Shown here piece after piece: positions 1 through 9,655 of a DNA stretch of 64,000 nt (position 1 is its first letter; every line of letters starts with the position of its first letter). The stretch is from Saprospiraceae bacterium. GTDB taxonomy: Bacteria; Bacteroidota; Bacteroidia; Chitinophagales; Saprospiraceae. A program made the translations under genes and the position numbers. The notes beneath the pieces were generated by a model. The model was not told where the DNA came from. It saw nothing but the letters and a program-made list of their open reading frames with translations, and did no database searches. Location: contig JADJTQ010000001.1 in assembly GCA_016711125.1 (NCBI GenBank), forward strand, positions 372,001-436,000, in the 5' to 3' direction.

Positions 1-811
1 TCTGAACACCCATGTTATAGAAAAAGAAACTCAGTAGAAAAATCCTGAGTTTTTTTTCTGATTTTAATCTTTTGTAGATTTTAATCAGTTGACTATAGCC
101 GCTCAAAAGATAATTCGGTGTGGCAGCCCGACCCTGGTAGATGCCGACCGGCAATTTTTTGAAGGCAATTTGTGCAAAACCGATCCACCAGATCCCGGTG
201 AGAAGAAAGGAGATTCTGGGTAAGATTGTGTCGTCAGTGATTCCTAATGCTTTCTGATTCAGTATAGCTACTAAATTCAGAATTAACAGGGTAGTAGCTC
301 CCAGATAGCCAAATGCATAACCTTTAGCACTAACTTTGTCTTGTAGGTTCTCGCTCGCTATGGCCGGTAAAAACGAGTTATAAAATACGATGCTGCCTGA
401 ATATCCGATCGTGGCCAACATCATAAACAAAAGGGCATAGATGACCAAATCACCACTTGAAAAAAAGAATAATAGCATGCAGCCTAGTCCACCTAAGTAA
501 CAAAAAAACTGCATGAATCTTTTTTGATTACTGGAATAATCGGATATGGAAGACAGAATAGGAGAAACTAAAGCAACGAGACCGAAAGCAATACCTAGAT
601 TAATAGAGTAGGCTGCCGTGTTTTCAATATGAATTCCCAAAATTTCGATGCGACCATCGCCATTAGTCCTTGTGATTGAATTGTAGTATGCTGGAAAAAT
701 GGCAGAGGTGATCACCAGGGCATAGGCTGAATTGGCCCAATCGTACATTGCCCAGGCATTGATGGTTTTTTTGTCATTTTTAATGATCGTGTGTATTGCT
801 TCTTGTTGCAT
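1..811 (-). CDS. UMF1-type MFS transporter, 3' end cut by window edge
   Basis: The reverse strand reads openly from an ATG at 811 to the window edge, about 270 residues. The motif YDWANSAYALVITSAIFPAYY-like near residues 18-38 is the hallmark of the UMF1/Atg22-like branch of the major facilitator superfamily. Several hydrophobic segments follow (for example around GYLGATTLLILNLVAIL). The substrate cannot be told; related proteins are proposed solute exporters of the inner membrane. It starts 18 bases after the stop of the Omp85-like gene on the same strand, so the two may be co-transcribed. The C-terminal part lies outside the window. Confidence 0.85.
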   Translation of the reverse strand, partial: MQQEAIHTIIKNDKKTINAWAMYDWANSAYALVITSAIFPAYYNSITRTNGDGRIEILGIHIENTAAYSINLGIAFGLVALVSPILSSISDYSSNQKRFMQFFCYLGGLGCMLLFFFSSGDLVIYALLFMMLATIGYSGSIVFYNSFLPAIASENLQDKVSAKGYAFGYLGATTLLILNLVAILNQKALGITDDTILPRISFLLTGIWWIGFAQIAFKKLPVGIYQGRAATPNYLLSGYSQLIKIYKRLKSEKKLRIFLLSFFFYNMGVQ

Positions 812-829
812 GTATCTTGTCTTAGACTT

Positions 830-2061
830 TTAGAAAGCTTCACCAAGGTAGAAGTAGAAACCATGTTGTCTTCTTCCCGGTCCATCTGATCCCTTTTGCA
901 AGCCAATAGCGTAATCTATTCTCAGATTTACCCTCGATTCGGGATTAAATAAGATTCGCACTCCACCTCCTTCAGCCAGATTAAAGCGACTAATCTGAAA
1001 ATCAGGAAGGGTGTGAAAAACCTGTGCACCACTCAAGAATCCAACTACTCCTAGTCTTTTCCAGACTTGCCAAAGCTTGCTATCGGTGTCCTCTTTCCAG
1101 AAAGGCCATCGGTATTCCATTTCAAATCCCGTCATATGATAGTCCTGATAGGTCCCCTAAAGTATCCCCTGATGAGTTTATGACCTCCCACCCTTGAAAG
1201 TGCTGGCATAGGAACCATCTCACTAGTCAGTTGGGCTGAACCAAAGATCCTTAGTCCAAGGGTTTGATTATTAATTGTATTTTTGAAAAATCTGAGATCG
1301 GCAGACAAAGAGGTGAAACTGTAATCACTGCCCAGATACTTGTGGTAGGTCAACATATTTAATTGAATCATAGCACCTTGCAGAGGATTTAGGATTGGTG
1401 ACCTGGTGTCAAATAATGCCTGAAGGCCAAGGCCCGATCGAATACCATCAATTGGCAGGTTGATAATCTCAAGAGAATCAGCATTGAGATAATAGTAGTT
1501 GCCCGCTGTGACCCGCATCCGGTACAGATATTCCATGTCATACTGAACACCGAGGTACAAATTGGGCTTGATTTTTCGAAGCACTACAGGAGAAAATTTG
1601 ATCCTGTCCGAATTAAAATTCAGATAGTTCAGGGTGTCTGCTTTACCCTCTGCCCGCACTTCCACCAATAAGGCAGCAGCCTGATTTCCTGGACCATAAT
1701 TGCGATCTGGATATCGGTTGAAGAAAGCCTCACCTCTTGAACGCCAAAGATTTTGGCCGAAAAAAAACTCCCATTTGGCCTCCGCAATAATCGGCTTGTT
1801 GAGAGTATACACGCCGATAAACTCCAGGTTGGAAATGGGTGTGTTGAGCTGATTTTTATCGAAATCGAAGTAGCGTATTCCAATAGCACCCAGAGTCAAT
1901 TTCGTCTCTGGTGAGTAGCTAATTGCTGGGAAAACGTCGAGTCTTTTAAAATCTTCTTTGGTATTGGCTTCAGCTTTTTGACCTTCCTGACCAACTATAG
2001 AATTATACCAGAATAAAAGCCCCAGAAGGACGAAAATTCGCACCGAAATTTGCTTATACAT
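830..2061 (-). CDS. Omp85-like outer-membrane beta-barrel protein, frame broken near 1150
   Basis: Two frames make one protein. The first (2061 to about 1150) has a signal peptide ending near SIVGQ, then alternating amphipathic strands such as KLTLGAIGIRYFDF and GLGLQALFDTRSPI, and reaches GGHKLIRGYFRG. The second (to 830) resumes with YQDYHMTGFEMEYRWPF and ends in an aromatic C-terminal strand (GFYFYLGEAF) typical of outer-membrane barrels. LIRGY followed by a conserved barrel tail is the surface-antigen (Omp85/BamA C-terminal) pattern. About 410 residues with no clear POTRA domains, so a short, patatin-lacking Omp85 relative is likely. The break is a one-base indel at about 1140-1165; sequencing error is more likely than decay because both halves are well conserved. 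Confidence 0.75.
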
Positions 2062-2070
2062 ATCAGTCGG

Positions 2071-3395
2071 TTATGGATTTACTAAAATCATTTTAATCAC
2101 CCGGTTGATCCTTTTGGTGGTGTTATATTGGATAATCTCCGCGTGGTTTCTACTATTCCATGATGTGGTATATTGCCCCGGACTTTGATCACCTTCATAT
2201 GAAATCAGGCGTGATTTTCCAAAACCATCAAAAATTTCCAGTCGAACGTGTTCGTTATGTTCGAGTGTGTAGGTTATATAAATCGTCTGCGTAAATGGAT
2301 TGGGAAAGACCTGAAGATTGAAAAGATCTTCATTAATAGCTTTCGTTGCGGTGGTCAATTGGTAAGGATCGCTGAATTCTGAGGTATTTCCCAGAGAGTC
2401 GATGGCAGTTGTTGTCACCTGTTATTGGGTTAAGACCGGGTTTTCTATCCATACTTCGAAAAAGCCGTTTTCATGAATTGGATATGATCCATAAAAGATC
2501 AAACCCTGGTCTAGTGTGTCAAAAAAAATCTCAATGATTTGACCTTCGGTTGCAATTCCGCTTAATATTGAATTTTCAAATTTTGAAATAGAAGGCGGAG
2601 TTAATTCATCATTTCCGCCATTAGTGCAACTAATTCCCTGATCTTTATTTAGTGCAATTCGATTTGCTGATATGCGATTGTAAATAGCATTGCCACCATA
2701 AATATAATTGCCTGCTTTTCCATTGAAACCAATAGTGTTTTCTAGTATTAAATTGTTTTTTGAGGTTGTCATGTAAATTCGTGCTCGCTGCTACTCGAGT
2801 CACAACTAAAGTTATGAATAGTTCCGATCTGATTCTGAATAATCTCACTATGGTTGCCGCCGGTTATTTGAATGGCTTTGCGATTGCCACCAATGATGTT
2901 GCCAACGATCGCTTGTAATCGCTAGATTCTTGAATGGCAATGCCTGCCAAGTCGTTACCGGCTAAGCCCAGCTTGTCTTTACCCACGCCATCAGATTGCC
3001 ATGAATGATATTATGGTGTGGGGTGTCTTGAATAAATGTCCCAACATTTTCATTGCCACCGATGATATTTGGATGGCCGGGTAAACCATCAATCATATTT
3101 TCATAACCACCTCCGAATATGTGCACACCAACATAGTTGCTTTCCCGGTCTTTACCCCCGGGTCCAACCCCGACATAACACCCGCTGATTAAAACATGAT
3201 GAGTACCATGGAGGCTGATGCCATTACTTGAAAAATTGACTATAATTAAATCATGGAGCTCAACCTGGCTGGCAAATACGAAAAGCCCGATTGTAAATTC
3301 TTCGGAGTTCTTGCCATCAATTTGAATTTTGGGCTCATGGATGTTTTCATCTATCCCCATAAATATTTGTTGAGAGCGTCCAAAATAAATTCATG
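2071..3395 (-). pseudogene. T9SS-sorted right-handed beta-helix protein, broken by several frameshifts
   Basis: Reverse-strand pieces in different frames join into one surface protein. The 5' piece (about 3395-2962) has beta-helix rungs such as VELHDLIIVNFSSNGISLHG and HHVLISGCYVGVGPGG; the middle (about 2960-2775) carries IVGNIIGGNRKAIQITGGNH; the next (2772-2422) has NAIYNRISANRIALNKDQG. The last (2418-2071) is a type IX secretion C-terminal sorting domain (LQVFPNPFTQTIYITY, then a conserved MILVNP-like end). No start or signal peptide is visible upstream of 3395, so the 5' end may be lost. With at least three breaks this may be real decay, unlike the single-indel genes elsewhere, but consensus error cannot be excluded. 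Confidence 0.65.
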
Positions 3396-3687
3396 TTTCT
3401 AAAAAAAGCCCTCACGATCAATGATTTAGACCTGTAGAATAGCATATTTGGAATTGGATCCTATAAAAACTAAAATATCGGATTCTGAGTCGGTTCAAGG
3501 TCTTCTAACGATTGAAAATTAGGCGCTTAAGCCTAATTAAGAATATATCTCAAAAGTCTGTGACTCATTAATCTCGGACCTAAGGTTAATCGTTAAGTTT
3601 TTGACTCCTTTTATCCCTAGCAGATAGTACTCGGTCATGGTCCTTTCCGTTGTGGTGCTGTGTCCTGGAACGATCCGACAAAGTCGG

Positions 3688-3737
3688 TCAAGGTGCAGTG
3701 CACCTTGAAGTGAACAGGACCGCGTACAGCGGATGGG
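3688..3737 (+). repeat. REP-like two-hairpin repeat, copy A
   Basis: A 10-base inverted repeat (TCAAGGTGCA, one-base spacer, exact complement) is followed by a short linker with AAGTGAACAGGA and a second hairpin CCGC-GTACA-GCGG, then ATGGG. The same architecture recurs at 3879 in this orientation and at 20914 and 21150 inverted. Confidence 0.75.
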
Positions 3738-3878
3738 ATAGCAAATGCGTCGCGGCTTAATCAATGGAGCTATAAAACAGGGAAGTAAAGCATCCAAAAT
3801 CATGATTCAACCGAGCAGAGACGAAAAAATAACAAAACTGCCGTCCATATTCTTGAGCGATCTGATGCGAAGCAACAG

Positions 3879-3927
3879 TCAAGGTACAGTGTACCTTGAA
3901 GTGAAAAGAACCGCGACAGCGGATGGG
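3879..3927 (+). repeat. REP-like two-hairpin repeat, copy B
   Basis: Same layout as copy A. The first hairpin carries compensatory changes (arm TCAAGGTACA pairing with TGTACCTTGA), so the stem is kept although the sequence changed, and the second hairpin is CCGC-GACA-GCGG. It abuts the 149-base repeat that starts at 3930. Confidence 0.75.
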
Positions 3928-3929
3928 CA

Positions 3930-4078
3930 GCAAGCAGCATTTTATGAGCTGAAGCCTTGAGCGAGAGCAAGCACTTTAGGAAAGGTGCCCTTTTTTGGTT
4001 CCCCTCGACAGGCTCGGGGTAAACTAATCTAAATCCTGAGCGAAGGTCGAAGGATTGGGCACGTAAAAAATGAACAAA
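3930..4078 (+). repeat. 149-base dispersed repeat, copy 1
   Basis: Nearly identical to 27112-27260. It runs from GCAAGCAGCATTTTA through TTCCCCTCGACAGGCTCGGG and CCTGAGCGAAGGTCGAAGG to GGGCACG and AATGAACAAA. The CCTGAGCGAAG.TCGAAGG core is a common dispersed palindromic word in bacterial intergenic DNA. Confidence 0.8.
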
Positions 4079-4337
4079 TAGCTTGTCAGCTTAATACCTA
4101 TTTCAAAATCAAACGTTTTGTACACATGTGACTACCGAGATTAGCATCATATCCGGGTCATAGCAGGGAATCAGTAGATCTATTGACGAGTATGCGGCTT
4201 GTTTGGTTGTCAATGAGATATCCAGAGTTTTTATTTATTGATCCTTATTTTATTATACCTGCGCTCTGGGCTTTTTTGTAAACCGGAGTGTAGTGACATC
4301 AATTTTTGTATATTAAGTGTTCAAAAAAAGTCAGATT

Positions 4338-4865
4338 ATGGATCGACGATCATCGCTGAAAAAATTCATGATTTTGTCAGGTGGGTTGGTTTCTCTACCG
4401 GCTTGGGCCAATGGGTGGAAACTTCAGGATGTCTCATCTGGTGGTAGTCATTTCCTAGAAGGACAAGAGGATCTTCTGGCCAGTCTGGTTGATACAATTT
4501 TGCCGCCAGGCGAAGATGGGGTAGGAGGCATTAAAGTAGGTGTGGATCAATTCTTAATAAAACTCTTTGACCGCTGTTATGAGGTTGAGGTACAGGAGAA
4601 TATCCAAACACGTATGAAGAGTCTGCACGAGAAGGCAGAAATGATGTTTGGCAGGAGTTTTAAAGATTGTGATCAGCTCCAGAGACAAGAGCTTCTTACT
4701 GCTTGTGCTAATTCTGAAAATGAATCTGAAAAAAACTTTTTTGAGTTAATTAAGTCTGAGTCAATACGAGGATTTCGCACCTCAAGAGAAGTAATGATTA
4801 AATACTATAAATACCGGGTGGCACCTGGTTTCTATCATGGTTGTGTCGATGTAGAAATGGGGTAG
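4338..4865 (+). CDS. Tat-exported small subunit of a GMC-type dehydrogenase (gluconate 2-dehydrogenase subunit 3 family)
   Basis: About 175 residues starting at MDRRSSLKKFMILSGG, a short twin-arginine signal ending near LPAWA; an upstream in-frame ATG at 4317 only adds MFKKSQI. The mature part (EGQEDLLASLVDTILPPGE...GGIKVGVDQFLIKLFDRC) matches the gluconate 2-dehydrogenase subunit 3 family, which accompanies flavin-containing GMC oxidoreductases. The GMC gene follows downstream. The small subunit probably helps the flavoprotein through the Tat pathway to the periplasm. Family assignment is good; the sugar substrate is unknown. Confidence 0.8.
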   Translation: MDRRSSLKKFMILSGGLVSLPAWANGWKLQDVSSGGSHFLEGQEDLLASLVDTILPPGEDGVGGIKVGVDQFLIKLFDRCYEVEVQENIQTRMKSLHEKAEMMFGRSFKDCDQLQRQELLTACANSENESEKNFFELIKSESIRGFRTSREVMIKYYKYRVAPGFYHGCVDVEMG

Positions 4866-4889
4866 AGACGGAAGACCGAAGACCGGAGC

Positions 4890-4944
4890 AAGGTGTCGCG
4901 CCTGAGGATAAGCCGATATGCCGGGCAAGGGGTGACACCTTTTA
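4890..4944. other. Hairpin-forming intergenic element between the two dehydrogenase genes
   Basis: AAGGTGTC near 4892 can pair with GACACCTT near 4936 across a roughly 40-base loop. A similar GGGTGACACCTTT element with AAGGTG arms lies at 13549-13590 after the nucleoside hydrolase gene. It may be a transcript-stabilising or attenuating structure, or simply a dispersed repeat. Confidence 0.4.
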
Positions 4945-5043
4945 AGCCGGAAGACAGCGAAGTCCTGACATCGACGAAGGAGATCGTCAGGAGAAGATTA
5001 AACCGCATAGTAGATCATACCAATGCAGCACAAAAAAATCAAT

Positions 5044-6747
5044 ATGGCAAATCTGGCAATGGATTCCAGGAAGAAGAGAACCTTTGATGCAATCGTCATC
5101 GGCTCAGGAGCGAGTGGTGGCTGGGCAGCCAAGGAACTTTGCGATCACGGGATCAAAACTTTAGTGCTCGAACGCGGACGCAATGTGGAGCATATCAAAG
5201 ACTATCCAACCGCCAGTAAGCCACCATGGGAGTTCGAATTTCGCGGCACGGTACCGATAGATAAAAGGGCGGGAATTGGATCGTCGCGTTTTTTGAATGA
5301 GTCAACCCTGCATTGGAGGCTACCTGAAGATGAGCAACCCTTTATTGAGGAAAAACCTTTTCGCTGGTTCCGGGGATATCACATGGGAGGCAAGTCATTG
5401 TTATGGGCTCGTCAAACTCAGCGTTGGGGTGAGTATGATTTTGAAGGCCCGCAACGGGATGGTTTTGCAGTAGACTGGCCAATACGATATCAAGACCTTG
5501 AGCCATGGTATGCCCATGTTGAGCGATTTGCTGGTATAGCAGGAGGCAACGATGGTTTGGCAGAGCTACCCGATAGTATTGTACAACCCGGTTTTGAATT
5601 GAGTTGTATCGAGCAACATTTTCAACAAAAAATTCGAGAAAACTATAAGGATCGTCACCTGATTCAAGGTCGATGTGCCCACATCACCGATCCACAGCCT
5701 ATTCATCAGCAACAGGGTCGGGCAAAATGCGTAAACCAAACCATGTGCAATCGTGGATGTAATTATGGTGGATATTTTAGCAGCAACGCATCAACTCTTC
5801 CGTGGGCCTTAAAAACCGGTCATTTGACCGTAAGACCACATTCAGTGGTGCATTCAATTATTTATAAAAAAGGAAGAAAAAGGGCGATTGGCGTTCAGGT
5901 TATTGATACGGTCACCGGCGATACGATTAGCTATTATGCCAAGGTTATTTTTGTTAATGCTTCAACTTTAAACAGCAACGCTATCCTGCTTAATTCGAGA
6001 TCGTCACGGTTTCCGGATGGAATAGGGAATGATCATGGTCTTTTAGGAAAATATATTTCTTGGCATAATTACCGTGGAAAGGCCAATGCAACATTTGAGG
6101 GATTTCAGGATAAAATGACGGAAGGTAGAGCTCCAAGTCATGGCTACATGCCCCGGTTTCGTAATGTGAGGCAACATGAAATGGACTTCCTCCGCGGTTA
6201 TGCAATTGGCATCGGAGGTGGTCGGGGTACTGATTCTGATACGAGCATGATCGGTAATGAGTTGACCCATAATTTATTGAAACCGCAATACGGACCCTGG
6301 AGAATTAGTAGTTGGATGATGGGAGAGGTGGTCCCCACTAAAGAAAATCATGTGCGACTTAGCCCTGACAAAGTGGATAAATACGGGATACCGCAATTAA
6401 TCGTGTCGTGCGATTGGACTGTAAATGATGATAAAATGGTAGAAGACTATATCGAACAGTCCAAAGAGATGTTTGAGAAAGCAGGTTTTGTAGATATAGA
6501 AGCCAGAGATACGCACTCACCTCCCGGGTCAGATATACATGAAATGGGCGGTGTACGTATGGGGCAAAATCCTGAGACTTCGCTGCTCAACAAATTTAAT
6601 CAGTTGCATTCCTGTAAAAATGTATTTGTCACAGATGGAGCTTGCATGACCTCAACTGGTACTCAGAATCCCACCCTGACTTTTATGGCAATAACTGCCC
6701 GCGCTGCGAATTTTGCAGTTGAGGAGTTGAAAAAAGGCAATCTGTAA
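5044..6747 (+). CDS. GMC family FAD-dependent oxidoreductase
   Basis: 567 residues from MANLAMDSRKKRTFDA; an in-frame ATG 21 bases earlier is possible. The N-terminus has the FAD dinucleotide-binding motif IVIGSGASGGWAAKEL followed by LVLERG. The C-terminal domain carries the GMC signature region DIHEMGGVRMG and the active-site end STGTQNPTLTFMAITARAAN. Length and domain order fit gluconate/choline-type dehydrogenases working with a subunit-3 partner, encoded directly upstream, so periplasmic oxidation of a sugar or alcohol is likely. A cytochrome subunit is not seen here. It has no signal of its own, consistent with piggy-back Tat export. Intact across its whole length. Confidence 0.9.
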   Translation: MANLAMDSRKKRTFDAIVIGSGASGGWAAKELCDHGIKTLVLERGRNVEHIKDYPTASKPPWEFEFRGTVPIDKRAGIGSSRFLNESTLHWRLPEDEQPFIEEKPFRWFRGYHMGGKSLLWARQTQRWGEYDFEGPQRDGFAVDWPIRYQDLEPWYAHVERFAGIAGGNDGLAELPDSIVQPGFELSCIEQHFQQKIRENYKDRHLIQGRCAHITDPQPIHQQQGRAKCVNQTMCNRGCNYGGYFSSNASTLPWALKTGHLTVRPHSVVHSIIYKKGRKRAIGVQVIDTVTGDTISYYAKVIFVNASTLNSNAILLNSRSSRFPDGIGNDHGLLGKYISWHNYRGKANATFEGFQDKMTEGRAPSHGYMPRFRNVRQHEMDFLRGYAIGIGGGRGTDSDTSMIGNELTHNLLKPQYGPWRISSWMMGEVVPTKENHVRLSPDKVDKYGIPQLIVSCDWTVNDDKMVEDYIEQSKEMFEKAGFVDIEARDTHSPPGSDIHEMGGVRMGQNPETSLLNKFNQLHSCKNVFVTDGACMTSTGTQNPTLTFMAITARAANFAVEELKKGNL

Positions 6748-6784
6748 AGCATTAAGAACTCCAAGGGTCATGACCCACACTCTC

Positions 6785-6804
6785 CAAGGGGTCATGACCC
6801 CTTG
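6785..6804. terminator. Perfect 20-base palindrome after the GMC gene, possible terminator
   Basis: CAAGGGGTCATGACCCCTTG is a perfect palindrome with no loop, preceded by a shorter copy GGGTCATGACCC at 6764-6775. It sits 37 bases after the oxidoreductase stop. There is no T-run, so it may equally be a protein-binding site or a repeat. Confidence 0.45.
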
Positions 6805-6835
6805 AAATGGTAATGCGAATCCACAAAATAATCTC

Positions 6836-6976
6836 ATGGTTTTCCGGGATATTTATTTTTCCCCTAAAACAGTGAGTCATCTGGCTGGAGATCTTAAGAT
6901 CTTTGAAAAAGTACGGATTGCGAAACATCATCGAGTCCATTACTTTTTCGAAAGTCCACAAAAACTCAAACGATGA
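6836..6976 (+). CDS. 46-residue ORF overlapping a LuxR-type regulator
   Basis: A short frame starting MVFRDIYFSPKT and ending PQKLKR. Its stop overlaps the start of the next gene in an ATGA arrangement, which suggests translational coupling. It is basic and aromatic and resembles nothing I can name. It could be a real small partner, or the displaced 5' part of the regulator. Support is only position and coupling. Confidence 0.35.
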   Translation: MVFRDIYFSPKTVSHLAGDLKIFEKVRIAKHHRVHYFFESPQKLKR

Positions 6977-7179
6977 AGCCAGAATTGTCAGAAAAGGAAG
7001 CGCAAATAATTAAATTAATTGCGTGGGAATATACCTCCGAAGAGATTGGTAAAAAATTATATCTCAGTACCGAAACCATTCGCAGTTATCGTAAAAATCT
7101 ATTTTGTAAACTAGATGTAAAAAATGTGGCTGGCTTGGTCAGAAGGGCATTCGAATGTCAAATTCTGAGAGTAGTTTGA
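6973..7179 (+). CDS. Stand-alone LuxR-type helix-turn-helix regulator
   Basis: 68 residues that are essentially one LuxR/GerE DNA-binding domain: LSEKEAQIIKLIAWEYTSEEI (helices 1-2), GKKLYLSTETIRSYRKNL (recognition helix) and KLDVKNVAGLVRRAFE. The usual receiver domain is absent, so activity must be set by a partner, oligomerisation or abundance. It overlaps the preceding small ORF by four bases. Targets are unknown; the neighbouring dehydrogenase pair is one possibility. Confidence 0.8.
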   Translation: MKPELSEKEAQIIKLIAWEYTSEEIGKKLYLSTETIRSYRKNLFCKLDVKNVAGLVRRAFECQILRVV

Positions 7180-7230
7180 TTATTTAGTCTTCAGTCGGCA
7201 GTTCGGCAGATTGCAGTCAAGACGTAGCAG

Positions 7231-7500
7231 GGAGCCCAAAATTTACATCCTTGGTGGGGATGATATGACAAAATAATTTGGATTCTGATGAATAAAAAGG
7301 GAGTCCAGAATTTATATTCTGGGTGGTTGATGTGCCGAAAGATTCTGGGTTTGTTGATGTAACAAAGTGATTGCTTTAAAGTGGGTTGGTACGGCAAAAA
7401 GGATTGCTTCAAAAGCCGGGGAATGTAAATTTCTCCTCTCTCTTGATTTGGTTTCCGCTGGAGAAAAAAGAGAGCCCAGAATTTACAATAAGGGTGGTGC
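7231..7500. repeat. Three degenerate copies of a short GAGYCCARAATTTA word
   Basis: Copies at about 7231-7257, 7300-7333 and 7471-7500 share GAG(C/T)CCA(A/G)AATTTA followed by a GGTGG-containing tail, separated by unrelated DNA that also repeats GATTGCTT and GATTCTG words. No gene is supported in 7180-7523. Confidence 0.4.
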
Positions 7501-7523
7501 GAAAGATGAAGGCTTGTGTCTCC

Positions 7524-8624
7524 CTACGTAAACGCACAATCGGCATCACCATCTTGAATTTCGTAGATTTCATTTGAAGAAAACTGATCGAAGACCTTGG
7601 AAATGATGTAATGCCTTCGAATAGTCTTTTTATACAATGCCGGTGAACCGGATTTATTAAAACCCTCAACTAACCCAGGATGAAATATAGTGCATGTCTT
7701 GATTTTCCATTTGACTATATGCCATCTTATGCAATCCAAGACCTGAGAAACCACTTCTTGATCGAAATAGCAATAAGGAATTTTCAAAGCACCATCCCTT
7801 CTGGTAAACAAGATAAAGGCAATTAGTTTTCCTCGGTTATTTTTCAATTTCGTGGGAATGAATTCAAAGATACCTGCAACCGACGAAAAATGATATTTTC
7901 GACTCATTTCGTCAGCTTGGGCGGAAATAATCCAAGGGTAATTTAGTATCCAGTTTAACTCCTGCTTCCTCCTTTTAAATATCTGAGATTCTTGTCTGGT
8001 ATGGATGAATTCTTCAATTTCGGAATCGATTTTATCTGGATATTCCCAATGTGGATCCCTGGGTTTCGAGGGGCTCAAAAAACGTAAATCAAAAAGCGTA
8101 TTTACACCCGAATCGACTAGCTTCCACAGAGGTTTTAATTTATTGAGCACATGTCCCTTAGGGGGTAATAGCCTGGCCAAATCTGACCTTACATATAGCC
8201 GGATACCCTCCTTAATTTGTAAATCCTTAAAAGCTCCGGTTTTATCATAGAGACCTTTGGCTGCCACCGTAAATTCCGTTACCAGTATTTTTTGATCCCA
8301 TGCTTTAAGAGCTTGCGCTACTAATTTTTTGGAGATTCCCTGGCCACGACATTGTTCATCGACCCACATGCAACTTAACCAGCCGCATTTATGCTTATTG
8401 CCCTGATTATCAAAAATCCAATCTGGTAAGACACCAAGATAGCCTACCAAAATCGCATCATCATAGGCCAGTATAAGAAGCGTATCCGCGTCAGCGGCTC
8501 TGGGATTATTGATATGTGAGATTGCACGGTGCTTGGAAATCGGTAAAAAGGGTAGCTGCCCAAGATCCTCTGACACAATTAGTTTTTGGAGCGCATTCGG
8601 ATTATATTCTTCGAGGTGGATCAT
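7524..8624 (-). CDS. GNAT family N-acetyltransferase
   Basis: 366 residues. The N-terminal 150 hold a GNAT fold: ILAYDDAILVGYLGVLPD, then WLSCMWVDEQCRGQGISKKLVAQAL, where RGQGISKK is the acetyl-CoA pyrophosphate loop. The C-terminal 200 residues are a separate domain I do not recognise. The start overlaps the stop of the polysaccharide deacetylase gene by four bases (ATGA), so the two are an operon. The pairing suggests modification of a glycan or lipopolysaccharide sugar, with one enzyme removing and one adding acyl groups; this is inference. Confidence 0.75.
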   Translation of the reverse strand: MIHLEEYNPNALQKLIVSEDLGQLPFLPISKHRAISHINNPRAADADTLLILAYDDAILVGYLGVLPDWIFDNQGNKHKCGWLSCMWVDEQCRGQGISKKLVAQALKAWDQKILVTEFTVAAKGLYDKTGAFKDLQIKEGIRLYVRSDLARLLPPKGHVLNKLKPLWKLVDSGVNTLFDLRFLSPSKPRDPHWEYPDKIDSEIEEFIHTRQESQIFKRRKQELNWILNYPWIISAQADEMSRKYHFSSVAGIFEFIPTKLKNNRGKLIAFILFTRRDGALKIPYCYFDQEVVSQVLDCIRWHIVKWKIKTCTIFHPGLVEGFNKSGSPALYKKTIRRHYIISKVFDQFSSNEIYEIQDGDADCAFT

Positions 8625-9655
8625 ATTCTTTCTATCCGATTTTTCCCAAGCATTCCTTTAAGTAGGAAATACAAATATTCACCATGAATAATTTGGTTTG
8701 CGGTCATTTTGCCCATTTCCATAGGTATACGTTGCAGTTGATGTGGATAAATATCTCGCTTGAGACCGGCACTTCCAAATGACAAGTCAAGTAGTTTTTT
8801 ATTGTGGAAGAAATGATCAAAGTATGTCTTCGAAACTTGGTAATCCGTAAAGGGAAATGCAAAGATCCGGTGATTCAGATTGAATTTTTCACAAATCAGA
8901 TTTGTTGATACTTCCGTTTGCCGGATCTGCTCGGACAAAGGCTCGTCAGAGTACCTCGGATGATCAATACTATGCGCACCAAAGGTAAAACCCTGGTTTA
9001 TCAAATCCCGGATCTGTTGCGTCGTGAGATAGGGCTTCTTTTTGTTGAGAAACTGTTTGAAATCAACTTGTAAAATCTTGGCTATCTGATCTGTTTTTTC
9101 AAAATCTGAGTATCTGAGTTTTAATAAAGCAGAAATAAGGTTTTTGACCGGAATGTCTTTAATTCGCAGTATCTCGTAGATGGCTTTTAAACTTTTGATG
9201 TTGGTTTCTTTTTGGAGTCGATCAATGATCAGACTGACCTTATACCGAAAGAACAGTTCTTTATTGTCGATAAAAGAACTGTTGAGAAAATTAGTGGCGG
9301 GGATCCCTCTAGCTAGCAAAATCGGAGCAATGACTGTGTAAAATTCCTGCAGGCCATCGTCAAATGAGAGAAAGAAACTTGGTTTCTTTAAGGTTCGTCT
9401 CTGCTCTACATGGTCAATTAGGGTGCTAAGGTCGATGGGTTCAAAATTTCGCAGTAGGAAGTCAAGGTCTCGGTTAAAAGCCGAAAGATTCTTGATAGTG
9501 TAGAGGTGCTTGATATGCGGCACATCTTCATCTGATGCCAGATGATACACCGGGAGTACAACGTTTTGACCTGAGAGTTGAATTAGGGTATGAAGGGGTA
9601 TTTTTGTCGATACCCGATTGATTCGTGAAATTACAGATGAACGGTACCCGGCCAT
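8621..9655 (-). CDS. Polysaccharide deacetylase (NodB-like)
   Basis: 344 residues. The NodB-type metal site is visible: SFFLSFDDGLQEF gives the Asp pair, and FGAHSIDHPRY gives the two metal-binding His residues. PVYHLASDEDVPHIKHLY near the start is typical of carbohydrate esterase family 4 proteins of surface-glycan pathways. The insert between the motifs is large and helical. No obvious signal peptide, so it may act at the cytoplasmic face or be membrane-associated. First gene of the two-gene minus-strand operon with the acetyltransferase. Confidence 0.82.
   Translation of the reverse strand: MAGYRSSVISRINRVSTKIPLHTLIQLSGQNVVLPVYHLASDEDVPHIKHLYTIKNLSAFNRDLDFLLRNFEPIDLSTLIDHVEQRRTLKKPSFFLSFDDGLQEFYTVIAPILLARGIPATNFLNSSFIDNKELFFRYKVSLIIDRLQKETNIKSLKAIYEILRIKDIPVKNLISALLKLRYSDFEKTDQIAKILQVDFKQFLNKKKPYLTTQQIRDLINQGFTFGAHSIDHPRYSDEPLSEQIRQTEVSTNLICEKFNLNHRIFAFPFTDYQVSKTYFDHFFHNKKLLDLSFGSAGLKRDIYPHQLQRIPMEMGKMTANQIIHGEYLYFLLKGMLGKNRIERI

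Larger units (their letters stand above)
3396..4316. other. Intergenic stretch carrying dispersed repeats, no supported gene
   Basis: About 900 bases without a credible gene; short open frames here overlap palindromic repeats and have no family signal. It holds two copies of a two-hairpin repeat (3688-3737 and 3879-3927) and one copy of a 149-base dispersed repeat (3930-4078). Confidence 0.6.

Noticed and set aside
3745..3960. 71-residue open frame on the plus strand
   Set aside because: It overlaps a two-hairpin repeat and the start of the 149-base repeat; it looks noncoding.
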